Shown: in pieces, positions 1 through 9,653 of the stretch
Layout of the letters: each line of letters begins with the position of its first letter
How positions within the stretch are numbered: position 1 is the stretch's first letter
NCBI GenBank assembly: GCA_050733935.1
Contig: JBOHUC010000101.1
Coordinates: forward strand, 1 to 15,422
Source: JBOHUC01 sp050733935
GTDB lineage: Bacteria > Eisenbacteria > RBG-16-71-46 > DASYSL01
DNA length: 15,422 nt
Direction: 5' to 3'
The notes under the pieces: generated by a model
What the model was told of the DNA's origin: nothing
Databases searched by the model: none
The model's input: only the letters and a program-made list of their open reading frames with translations
Program-made: the position numbers and the translations under genes

Positions 1-1
1 C

Positions 2-652
2 GTCGGCTCCCGCGACGCGCACGCGCGCGTTCTCGAACGGGCAGCCCGGCTCGAGCGCGAAGCGTCGGAATCCGCGTCGCGGTTCGACCGCGAGCGGATC
101 GAGGAGCGGCGCGCGCGACTCGTGGGCGGACTTGCGGTCCTCCGGATCGGCGGCGCGACCGCTCCCGAGCTGCGCGACCGCCGTTCGCGCGCGGAGGATG
201 CCGTGCACGCGGTGCGGGCGGCGATCGCCGAGGGCATCGTGCCGGGCGGCGGCGTGGCGCTCGCGCGCTCGCGCGACGCGGTGCGCGCACTCGGACTCGA
301 AGGCGATGCGGCGCACGGAGCTCGCATCGTGCTCCAGGGAATGCTCGCACCCGCCTGGCAGATCGCGGACAACGCGGGGGAGGAGGCGGCCCTGATCGTC
401 GATCGCATCCTCGAGTCGCACGGGAGCGTGGGATACGACGCCGCCCTCGGGCGATTCGCCGATCTCTTCCGCGCAGGCGTCGTCGATCCGACGCGGGTCG
501 TCCGGGTCGCGCTTCAGAACGCCGCGTCGATCGCGGGCCTCCTGCTGACGACCGATGTGCTCGTGGTCGAAGACGACGACGGCTCCGGCCCCGGTCCCGA
601 TCTCGCCGGGCCCACCGGTCCGGCCGGCCCGTCAGGCCTCGCCGGCCTGTGA
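2..652 (+). CDS. groL: GroEL-type chaperonin (Hsp60), 3' part only
   Basis: This is the C-terminal 216 residues of a 60-kDa chaperonin, the ATP-driven cytoplasmic folding ring. The 5' part lies outside the window, and the frame is open from base 2. Visible hallmarks are the FDRERIEERRARLVGG stretch before the equatorial domain, AEDAVHAVRAAIAEGIVPGGG, and DPTRVVRVALQNAASIAGLLLTT. The Asp of AEDAVHA (197-199) matches the catalytic ATPase Asp398 of E. coli GroEL, so ATP hydrolysis is probably kept. The distance from that Asp to the stop (150 codons) equals the E. coli value. The tail is unusual: instead of Gly-Gly-Met repeats it ends in an acidic stretch and then Gly/Pro/Ala-rich residues (GPGPDLAGPTGPAGPSGLAGL without its final residue is the core). 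Several otherwise conserved positions differ, for example GSVGYDAALGRFADLF where most have GYNAATGEYVDM. It may therefore be a divergent paralogue rather than the main GroEL. The family call is firm; paralogue status is inference. Confidence 0.93.
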   Translation, partial: VGSRDAHARVLERAARLEREASESASRFDRERIEERRARLVGGLAVLRIGGATAPELRDRRSRAEDAVHAVRAAIAEGIVPGGGVALARSRDAVRALGLEGDAAHGARIVLQGMLAPAWQIADNAGEEAALIVDRILESHGSVGYDAALGRFADLFRAGVVDPTRVVRVALQNAASIAGLLLTTDVLVVEDDDGSGPGPDLAGPTGPAGPSGLAGL

Positions 653-654
653 GC

Positions 655-672
655 GCGCGGCGGAAACCGCGC
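655..672 (+). terminator. Hairpin just after the groEL-like stop, possible terminator
   Basis: A perfect 6-bp inverted repeat, GCGCGG / CCGCGC, with a 6-nt loop (cggaaa) begins 3 nt after the groEL-like stop codon. No T-tract follows, so it is not a textbook intrinsic terminator. Its position between a stop codon and a likely promoter fits an RNA 3' end. Stems this short do arise by chance in such GC-rich DNA. Confidence 0.35.
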
Positions 673-694
673 CAAGTGGCGTCGGAATCGACTC

Positions 695-723
695 TTCCAA
701 AATCCCGGTTCCTCCTGTATGGT
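695..723 (+). promoter_or_regulatory. Candidate sigma70-like promoter for the lipoprotein/dap cluster
   Basis: TTCCAA (695-700), a 17-nt spacer and TATGGT (718-723), preceded by TG as an extended -10, lie in the AT-richer gap between the groEL-like gene and the putative lipoprotein. A start near 730 would give a leader of about 70 nt before the ATG at 803. The match to TTGACA/TATAAT is partial (3/6 and 4/6). Confidence 0.4.
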
Positions 724-802
724 CCAGCGCCGTGCCCCCGGTGACCGGGCGGCGCCACTCGCTCGAGGCGACACTTCCCCGGAAACCCAAAGGTCCGAGC
801 CA

Positions 803-1561
803 ATGAATGGGATGTTCATGACTCATTTGACTCACCGAGCCACACGGCGCCGCGTCGCCGGGTTCGGCCTCCCGGGCCTCCTCGGCCTCCTCGCGCTCCT
901 CGGCTCCGGTTGCGTGACCTACCGCGCCCACCTCAACGTGAGCCCCGATGGCGAAGTTCACGTGACCGAGCGCGCACAGATGTTGCCCGGGGTCGCGGAG
1001 TCGCTGCACATCGAGCCGAAATTCGCCTGGACGGCGTTCGAAGCGACGACCCAGGGCCGCGGCGGGCAGTTCAAGAAGGACGGGCTCGTCTCCGCCGAGG
1101 GATCGTACGTGCTCGACGACTGGGGCGATTTCGGACAGCGCGGCCAGGCGTTCAAGGGCATCGACGAGATCGAGCGGCGCACGCGTCCGGCGAACGTGGG
1201 ATCGGAAGTGAAGGACCAGTACTTCTTCCGCGACACGAGTCTCGGCTACAAGGCGGAGCTCCAGGAGCCGAGCGGCGCGACCTTCGACTCGGTCGCCGCC
1301 CCGTTCATGCAGCAGGCCACCGGCGAGTTGGTGCTCACCGTCCCGGGACAGATCCTCGAGACGAATGCGACATCACGCAACGGCAACACACTGACTTATC
1401 CGCTTCGTTACGGCGAGACGGTCGAGGTCACGGTGACCTACCGGCAGTTCGAGTGGGTCGCGATGGTCTCGGTCGTGCTGGTCGCGATCTTCCTCGGTTA
1501 CCTGGCGTGGAACGGCCTGCGCGCGTTCCAGGCGCGAAAGAAGCTCGCGAAAGCCGCCTGA
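803..1561 (+). CDS. Putative lipoprotein with C-terminal membrane helix (LppM/DUF3153-like)
   Basis: The function is unknown. The 252-residue product begins with a basic segment, a Leu/Gly-rich hydrophobic stretch (GLPGLLGLLALL) and LGSGC, so Cys37 could be lipidated, although Gly rather than Leu at -3 makes the lipobox imperfect. The mature part starts with beta-strand-like sequence (YRAHLNVSPDGEVHVTERAQM) and has no recognisable catalytic motif. Residues about 218-240 (WVAMVSVVLVAIFLGYLAW) form one membrane helix followed by the basic tail QARKKLAKAA, placing the C-terminus in the cytoplasm and the body outside. This lipid-anchor plus C-terminal helix layout resembles LppM/DUF3153 proteins, but that link is tentative. 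The frame is open back to an ATG at 719. I chose 803 (alternatives 812 and 818) because it puts the signal peptide at the N-terminus. dapE follows after about 20 nt, so they may share a transcript. Confidence 0.75.
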   Translation: MNGMFMTHLTHRATRRRVAGFGLPGLLGLLALLGSGCVTYRAHLNVSPDGEVHVTERAQMLPGVAESLHIEPKFAWTAFEATTQGRGGQFKKDGLVSAEGSYVLDDWGDFGQRGQAFKGIDEIERRTRPANVGSEVKDQYFFRDTSLGYKAELQEPSGATFDSVAAPFMQQATGELVLTVPGQILETNATSRNGNTLTYPLRYGETVEVTVTYRQFEWVAMVSVVLVAIFLGYLAWNGLRAFQARKKLAKAA

Positions 1562-1570
1562 TCGCCGATC

Positions 1571-1577
1571 GGGAGGG
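1571..1577 (+). promoter_or_regulatory. Ribosome binding site deciding the dapE start
   Basis: GGGAGGG lies 4 nt (counting from GGAGG) before the in-frame CTG at 1581. It is the only strong Shine-Dalgarno match between the lipoprotein stop and the first conserved DapE motif, so it supports a start here rather than at the in-frame GTG at 1803, which would remove metal ligands. A GTG at 1577 sits at the end of this site but is out of frame. Confidence 0.5.
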
Positions 1578-1580
1578 TGC

Positions 1581-2693
1581 CTGGCCAGGTCTTCGGAGGG
1601 GCAGCTCGCGACGCTGACCGCGCGGCTCGTCGACGTCCCGAGCGTTTCGGGCGACGAAGGGGCTCTGTGCGATCTCATCGCGGCCGAGCTCCAGCCGCAG
1701 TGCCCGCCGTGCGACCTCCAGCGCCTCGGGAACAACATCCTCCTCCGCGGCCCGCAAAGGCCCGATCGTCCCACCGTCGTTCTCGCCGGCCACCTCGACA
1801 CCGTGCCGCCTGCGGGCAACGAGAAGTCGCGCCTGCGCGAAGGCCTCCTCTACGGCGTCGGTGCCTCCGACATGAAATCCGGACTCGCGGTCATGATCGC
1901 GCTCGCGAAGAGCGTGGACTGGATTCGCGCGCGCGTGAACCTCGCCCTCGCGTTCTACGAATGCGAGGAGGTCTCGCTCGACCGGAACGGCTTGCGCCGG
2001 CTCCTGCCCGCGTTTCCCTGGCTCGCGGAAGCCGATCTCGCGATCCTGCTCGAGCCCACGGACGCCGCCGTCGAGCTCGGTTGCCTGGGGACGCTCAACG
2101 CGCGCGTCACCGCGCTTGGACGCGCCGCACACTCGGCGCGACCGTGGCAGGGGGAGAACGCGATCTACAAGGCCTTGCCATTCCTGGCGCGGTTCGCGTC
2201 ACTCGCGCCGCGGCCGGTCGAGATCGCGGGTGTGACGTTCCAGGAGACGTTCCAGATCACGCTCGCCGAAGCGGGGCGCGCGCGCAACGTCGTGCCCGAC
2301 CGCATCGCGCTCAACGTGAACTTCCGCTACGCACCCGATCGCACACCCGCCGAAGCCGTCGCCGAGCTGCGCGCGATGGTTCCTGCGGGGTTCGAATTCG
2401 AGGTCGTGGACGTCGCCCCTCCGGGCGAGGTGCGGGCCGATCATCCGCTGATCGAAGACCTCCTCGACCGTTTTCACCTCGAGCGGCGCGGCAAGCAGGC
2501 GTGGACCGACGTCGCGCAGTTCTCCGAGCGCGGCGTGCCGGCCGTGAACTTCGGTCCGGGCGCGACCGCGCAGGCGCATCAGGCGGACGAGTACGTCCCG
2601 ATCGCGAATCTCACGCGCGCTTACGAAGTGCTGTTCGAGTTCGTGACCGAGGCGCCGCGCGCGGATCGCGTCGCCGGCGGCCGGGTCGGATGA
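1581..2693 (+). CDS. dapE: Succinyl-diaminopimelate desuccinylase (M20 metallopeptidase family)
   Basis: DapE hydrolyses N-succinyl-LL-2,6-diaminopimelate to LL-diaminopimelate and succinate in the cytoplasm, using two zinc ions. This is part of the lysine and peptidoglycan precursor pathway. From the CTG at 1581 the product has 370 residues, normal for the family. M20 motifs are present in order: AGHLDTVPP (His71, Asp73), GVGASDMKSG (Asp97, the bridging metal ligand), YECEEV (Glu129/Glu130, catalytic base and metal ligand), the dimerisation domain from about GTLNARVTALGRAAHSAR, and a C-terminal GPG...AHQADEYV with the last metal His. The ECEE and LLEPTDAAVELGCLGT segments look most like the actinobacterial-type DapE as I remember it. 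No ATG, GTG or TTG lies in frame between 1560 and 1803, so a CTG start or a small sequence error must be assumed. The stop overlaps the dapC start (ATGA). Function is well supported, also by dapC and dapD next door. Confidence 0.92.
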   Translation: MARSSEGQLATLTARLVDVPSVSGDEGALCDLIAAELQPQCPPCDLQRLGNNILLRGPQRPDRPTVVLAGHLDTVPPAGNEKSRLREGLLYGVGASDMKSGLAVMIALAKSVDWIRARVNLALAFYECEEVSLDRNGLRRLLPAFPWLAEADLAILLEPTDAAVELGCLGTLNARVTALGRAAHSARPWQGENAIYKALPFLARFASLAPRPVEIAGVTFQETFQITLAEAGRARNVVPDRIALNVNFRYAPDRTPAEAVAELRAMVPAGFEFEVVDVAPPGEVRADHPLIEDLLDRFHLERRGKQAWTDVAQFSERGVPAVNFGPGATAQAHQADEYVPIANLTRAYEVLFEFVTEAPRADRVAGGRVG

Positions 2694-3912
2694 GCGACCG
2701 GGCGCCCGGCAACCCGCGCGTCCGGCGCTACGCTTCGTCCCCGTTCGTCGAGCTGGCCCGCGAGAAGGCCGCGATCGAAGCGGGCGGCCGGAGCGTCATC
2801 GATCTCTCGATCGGCGATCCGCGCGAAGTCACTCCCGCGTTTATCGTGGAGGCCCTGCGCCACGGACTCCCTGAGCGCTCCTCGTATCCCACCGTGATCG
2901 GACGCCCGTCGCTTCGGGCCGCGATCGCCGGCTGGTTCGAGCGTCGCTTCCGGGTCGCACTCGATCCCGAGACGCAGATCCTCCCCGCGAACGGCTCCAA
3001 GGAAGCGGTGTTCAACATTCACCTGGCGCTCGTCGACCCGGACGGTCCGCGGCGCCGCGTCGTGATTCCCACTCCGGCGTACATGATCTACGAGCGCGCC
3101 GCGGCCCTTGCCGGCGGCGAGCCGACGTTGCTTCCGCTTGCGGAAGAGAACGGATTTCGCCCCGACTTCGATGCCGTGCCGGCGTCGGTCTGGGACGAGA
3201 CCGCGATCCTGTGGCTCAACTATCCGCACAATCCGACGGGTGCGACGGCGACGCGCGCGCTCTACGAGAAGGCGCTCGCGCTTGCGCGGCGTCACGGCTT
3301 CGTGGTCGCGAGCGACGAGGCGTACTCGGAGCTCTGGTTCGAGACGCCGCCGCCGTCGCTCCTCGAGGCCGGCGTCGAACGCGCGCTCGTGTTCCAGACG
3401 CTCTCCAAGCGTTCGGCGATGACCGGGTTCCGGACCGGGTTCGTGGCAGGGGACCCCGAGCTCGTGCAGCTCTTCCGCGCGCTCCGGCCCAATCTCGGAG
3501 TCGCGACCCCCGAGTTCGTTCAGCGCGCGGCCGAAGCCGCCTGGAACGACGACGAGCACGTCCATGCGCTGCGTGCCGTCTTCGCCGCCAAGCGCGCGGA
3601 AGCGCTCGCGTTCTTCGACGGGGCGCCGCGCCGCGCGGGCTACCGGGTCGTACCGAACACGGCCACGTTCTACCTGTGGGTCGCCGTTCCGCGCGGGCAG
3701 ACCTCGCCCGCGGTCGCACGCCGCTGGCTCGAGGACGCGGGCGTTCTCGTCGTTCCCGGCGAAGCGCTCGGCGCCGGGGGAGAGGGCTACTTGCGCGTCG
3801 CCCTCGTGCCGACGCTCGACGAGTGTCGCGAAGCCTGGCGAAGACTCGAGGCATTCCTCGGGGCCACGCATGCGACTCCGACCCGCACAGCGACTCCGAC
3901 GGAGTCCGGGCG

Positions 3913-3916
<4 letters not shown>
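2690..3916 (+). CDS. dapC: N-succinyldiaminopimelate aminotransferase (PLP class I)
   Basis: This 408-residue fold-type I aminotransferase should convert N-succinyl-2-amino-6-ketopimelate with glutamate to N-succinyl-LL-diaminopimelate. PLP-site motifs are clear: NYPHNPTG (Asn181 contacts the cofactor), SDEAYSELWF (Asp209 pairs with the pyridine nitrogen), TLSKRSAMTGFRTGF (Lys240 forms the Schiff base) and GEGYLRVALV (Arg369 binds the substrate carboxylate). The N-terminal IDLSIGDPREVTPAF and SYPTVIGRPSLRAAI segments are also typical. On sequence alone it could be another class I enzyme such as an aspartate or LL-DAP aminotransferase. The specific assignment comes from its position between dapE and dapD, overlapping both by 4 nt. 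The ATG at 2690 overlaps the dapE stop, so translational coupling is likely. Confidence 0.9.
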
Positions 3917-4761
<845 letters not shown>

Positions 4762-4773
4762 CATGGGACCGCG

Positions 4774-7716
<2,943 letters not shown>

Positions 7717-7731
7717 CCCGGCGGGCGCATG

Positions 7732-7737
7732 TAGACT
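7732..7737 (+). promoter_or_regulatory. Candidate -10 box (TAGACT) before the FG-GAP gene
   Basis: TAGACT lies 15 nt after the kinase stop and is identical to the box before the second kinase at 9639. No good -35 is visible 16-18 nt upstream. A start near 7744 would give a leader of about 78 nt to the ATG at 7822. The rest of the 105-nt gap holds a GGAGG (7771-7775) not followed by an in-frame start and the weak GGGGTG just before the chosen ATG. Confidence 0.35.
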
Positions 7738-7821
7738 CGAAACCGTCTCGCACGGGATCCGCGGGTGAGGGGAGGACATCCGCACGTTGCATCATCGGTC
7801 CTCGAACTCGTGGGGTGCATC

Positions 7822-9615
7822 ATGTCGCAGCCTCGGACCGCCGCCGCGCTTCGCTTCGCCGCCGCCCTTCCCGTTACCGTCCTCCTTCTTCTCGTCTCGC
7901 CCCCCGCGGTGATCGCGCAGCTCCAGGTCGTGACCACGAGCCCCTCGCGCAACACGATGGTGCCCGTCGTGAGCAACGTCTCGATCACGTTCGACCGTCC
8001 CCTCCAGGTCTCCTCCGTCACACCGGCGAGCTTTCGGGTGTTCGGCCGCTGGAGCGGGAACGTGCCGGGGACGGTCTCGTTCTCGAACGGAAACCGGACG
8101 GTGACGTTCGACCGCCAGCGGCCCTTCTCGGCCGGGGAGATCGTGAGCGTGACGCTGTCGCACGACCTGAAGGGTGCGGATCTCGCTCCGCTCCGGTCGG
8201 CCGGATACTTCTATCAGTTCACGGCGGCGACCGTGCCGTCGCTCCGGCAGTTCGACGAGATCGACGTCATGTCGAATCGCATTGCGGGCGCGCAGACCCG
8301 GATCTACGGCGCGGCCGGCGCCGACCTCGACGAGGACGGGTACTGCGACCTCACGACCGTGAACGAGGTGAGCGCCGACGTCCGGGTCTTCATGAACCGC
8401 GGCGACGGGACCGGCCTGTTCGACGATTTCCTCTCCCCGCAGACGATCGGGCAGGAGGCGAGCCCGAACGAGCCCGCCGACTTCGACAACGACGGCCACA
8501 GCGACCTGTGCATCGGGGCCACGACGGCGGGGGAAGTCTGGGTGCTGATGGGGAACGGCGACGGCACGTTCGGGCCGACGATCGGCCTGCCCGTCGGCAA
8601 CTCGCCGCACGGGGTCACGCCGATCGACGTCGACGGGGACGGCGATCCCGACATCGTGAACGTGAACGAGGAGAGCAACAATCTCTCCCTCCTCGTGAAC
8701 GACGGCACCGGCTCGTTCGCGCCCGCCGTGTACTTCGACAGCGGCGTGGGCTGGGAGTGGGGGCTCGCGGCCGCCGACATGAACGACGACGGCATCTGCG
8801 ATCTCGTCACGGGCGGGATCTCGGGGCAGGTCCAGACCCTGCTCGGCAACGGCAACGGGACGTTCACGCCGGCCGGCACGGCTCAGAACGCGGGCGGCAA
8901 TCCCTGGGGGGTGGCGATCGGGGACCTGAACGGCGATCGGGTTCTCGACATCCTGCTCGCGAACAGCACTACGAGCAACGGCGGAGTCATGTTGGGGAAC
9001 GGCGACGGCACGTTCGCGGCGGTTACGACCTACCTCGGCGCCGGGCATACGCCCTCGGCCGACGTCGGCGATCTGGACGGCGACGGCGACCTCGATCTCG
9101 TGCTCTCGTCGTTCGGGGGGGGCCGCTGGAGGATCTACACCAACAACGGCAGCGGAACTTTCCAGTGGGATCAGGACATCTTTGCGCCGGCGAATCCGTC
9201 GTGCGCGATCCCGCTCGACATCGACAACGATCTCGATCTCGACCTCGTTCTGACCGACGAGATCGCGGACGTCGTGATCCTGCGCGAGAACCGGAACGGG
9301 ACGACGGCTGCTGGTGATGACGAAGCGCGGCCCGCACGGCTCGCGCTGCGACCGAACGTTCCGAATCCCGCGGACGGGCGGGGCACGCTCCTCCACTTCG
9401 GCCTGCCACGGGAAGGGGACGTGCGGATCGCCGTCTACGACGTGGCCGGTCGGGAGGTCGCTTCCGCGGAGCGAGCCGGACTCGGACCCGGCTGGCACAC
9501 GCATCGCATCGACGGTCGTGACCACGCCGGGCGGCCGCTTTCGGCGGGTGTCTACTATTATGCGGTGACGGCGGGAGGCGAGACGGTCACGGATCGGATG
9601 ATCCTGCTGCCCTGA
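7822..9615 (+). CDS. Secreted FG-GAP/VCBS seven-repeat propeller protein with FlgD-like C-terminal domain
   Basis: This 597-residue exported protein probably acts in the envelope or outside the cell; its ligand is unknown. The N-terminus is a signal peptide (FAAALPVTVLLLLVSPP, cleavage likely after VIA at about residue 32). Residues about 33-135 look like an SbsA-type Ig-like domain (TTSPSRNTMVPVVSNVSITF, SFSNGNRTVTF). Seven repeats follow, each opening with a Ca-binding-type Asp loop at residues 168, 220, 269, 319, 368, 417 and 466 (DLDEDGYCD, DFDNDGHSD, DVDGDGDPD, DMNDDGICD, DLNGDRVLD, DLDGDGDLD, DIDNDLDLD). Most close with a GNGDGTF-like turn. The near-constant 49-52 residue period predicts a seven-bladed beta-propeller. 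About 508-597 is a FlgD Ig-like domain (VRIAVYDVAGREV, PLSAGVYYYAV, RMILLP), which in FCB bacteria often serves as a type IX-style C-terminal sorting or anchoring module. The frame is open to GTG 7765; ATG 7822 was chosen because it places the signal peptide first. Confidence 0.9.
   Translation: MSQPRTAAALRFAAALPVTVLLLLVSPPAVIAQLQVVTTSPSRNTMVPVVSNVSITFDRPLQVSSVTPASFRVFGRWSGNVPGTVSFSNGNRTVTFDRQRPFSAGEIVSVTLSHDLKGADLAPLRSAGYFYQFTAATVPSLRQFDEIDVMSNRIAGAQTRIYGAAGADLDEDGYCDLTTVNEVSADVRVFMNRGDGTGLFDDFLSPQTIGQEASPNEPADFDNDGHSDLCIGATTAGEVWVLMGNGDGTFGPTIGLPVGNSPHGVTPIDVDGDGDPDIVNVNEESNNLSLLVNDGTGSFAPAVYFDSGVGWEWGLAAADMNDDGICDLVTGGISGQVQTLLGNGNGTFTPAGTAQNAGGNPWGVAIGDLNGDRVLDILLANSTTSNGGVMLGNGDGTFAAVTTYLGAGHTPSADVGDLDGDGDLDLVLSSFGGGRWRIYTNNGSGTFQWDQDIFAPANPSCAIPLDIDNDLDLDLVLTDEIADVVILRENRNGTTAAGDDEARPARLALRPNVPNPADGRGTLLHFGLPREGDVRIAVYDVAGREVASAERAGLGPGWHTHRIDGRDHAGRPLSAGVYYYAVTAGGETVTDRMILLP
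8550..8572 (+). repeat. 23-nt exact repeat, copy 1 (propeller blade turn)
   Basis: This stretch, coding for the GNGDGTF turn of blade 2, is identical base for base to 8994-9016. The copies are 444 nt (148 codons) apart, about three blades, consistent with descent by internal duplication or gene conversion. Confidence 0.8.
8994..9016 (+). repeat. 23-nt exact repeat, copy 2 (propeller blade turn)
   Basis: This is the second identical copy of 8550-8572, in the same reading phase, coding for the GNGDGTF turn of blade 5. Flanking sequence diverges on both sides. Confidence 0.8.
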
Positions 9616-9629
9616 TGCTCCGTCCGCCC

Positions 9630-9651
9630 GCGATGCGTTAGACTGCATCGC
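9630..9651 (+). promoter_or_regulatory. Operator-like inverted repeat around the -10-like box of the second kinase gene
   Basis: GCGATGC (9630-9636) and GCATCGC (9645-9651) are perfect 7-nt inverted arms. They enclose 8 nt that contain TAGACT (9639-9644), a good -10 box. The right arm ends 2 nt before the ATG at 9654. With a -10 here the RNA would begin at about 9651-9654, i.e. leaderless. A protein bound to the arms would cover the -10 and start site, so this fits an operator. In read-through RNA from the propeller gene it would instead fold into a 7-bp hairpin reaching the start codon. No convincing -35 is visible. Confidence 0.5.
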
Positions 9652-9653
9652 TC

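Noticed and set aside
655..802. Riboswitch or small RNA in the groEL-lipoprotein gap
   Set aside because: I see only one short hairpin and a weak promoter; no known riboswitch core could be recognised.
1577..2689. Upstream extension of the dapC frame to GTG 1577
   Set aside because: This part is Arg/Pro-rich shadow of dapE. The aminotransferase begins at ATG 2690 with an ATGA overlap.
7792..9648. A 618-codon minus-strand open frame opposite the propeller gene
   Set aside because: The plus strand shows a signal peptide, seven regular repeats and a FlgD-like end; the antisense product has only low-complexity Val/Arg/Asp sequence.
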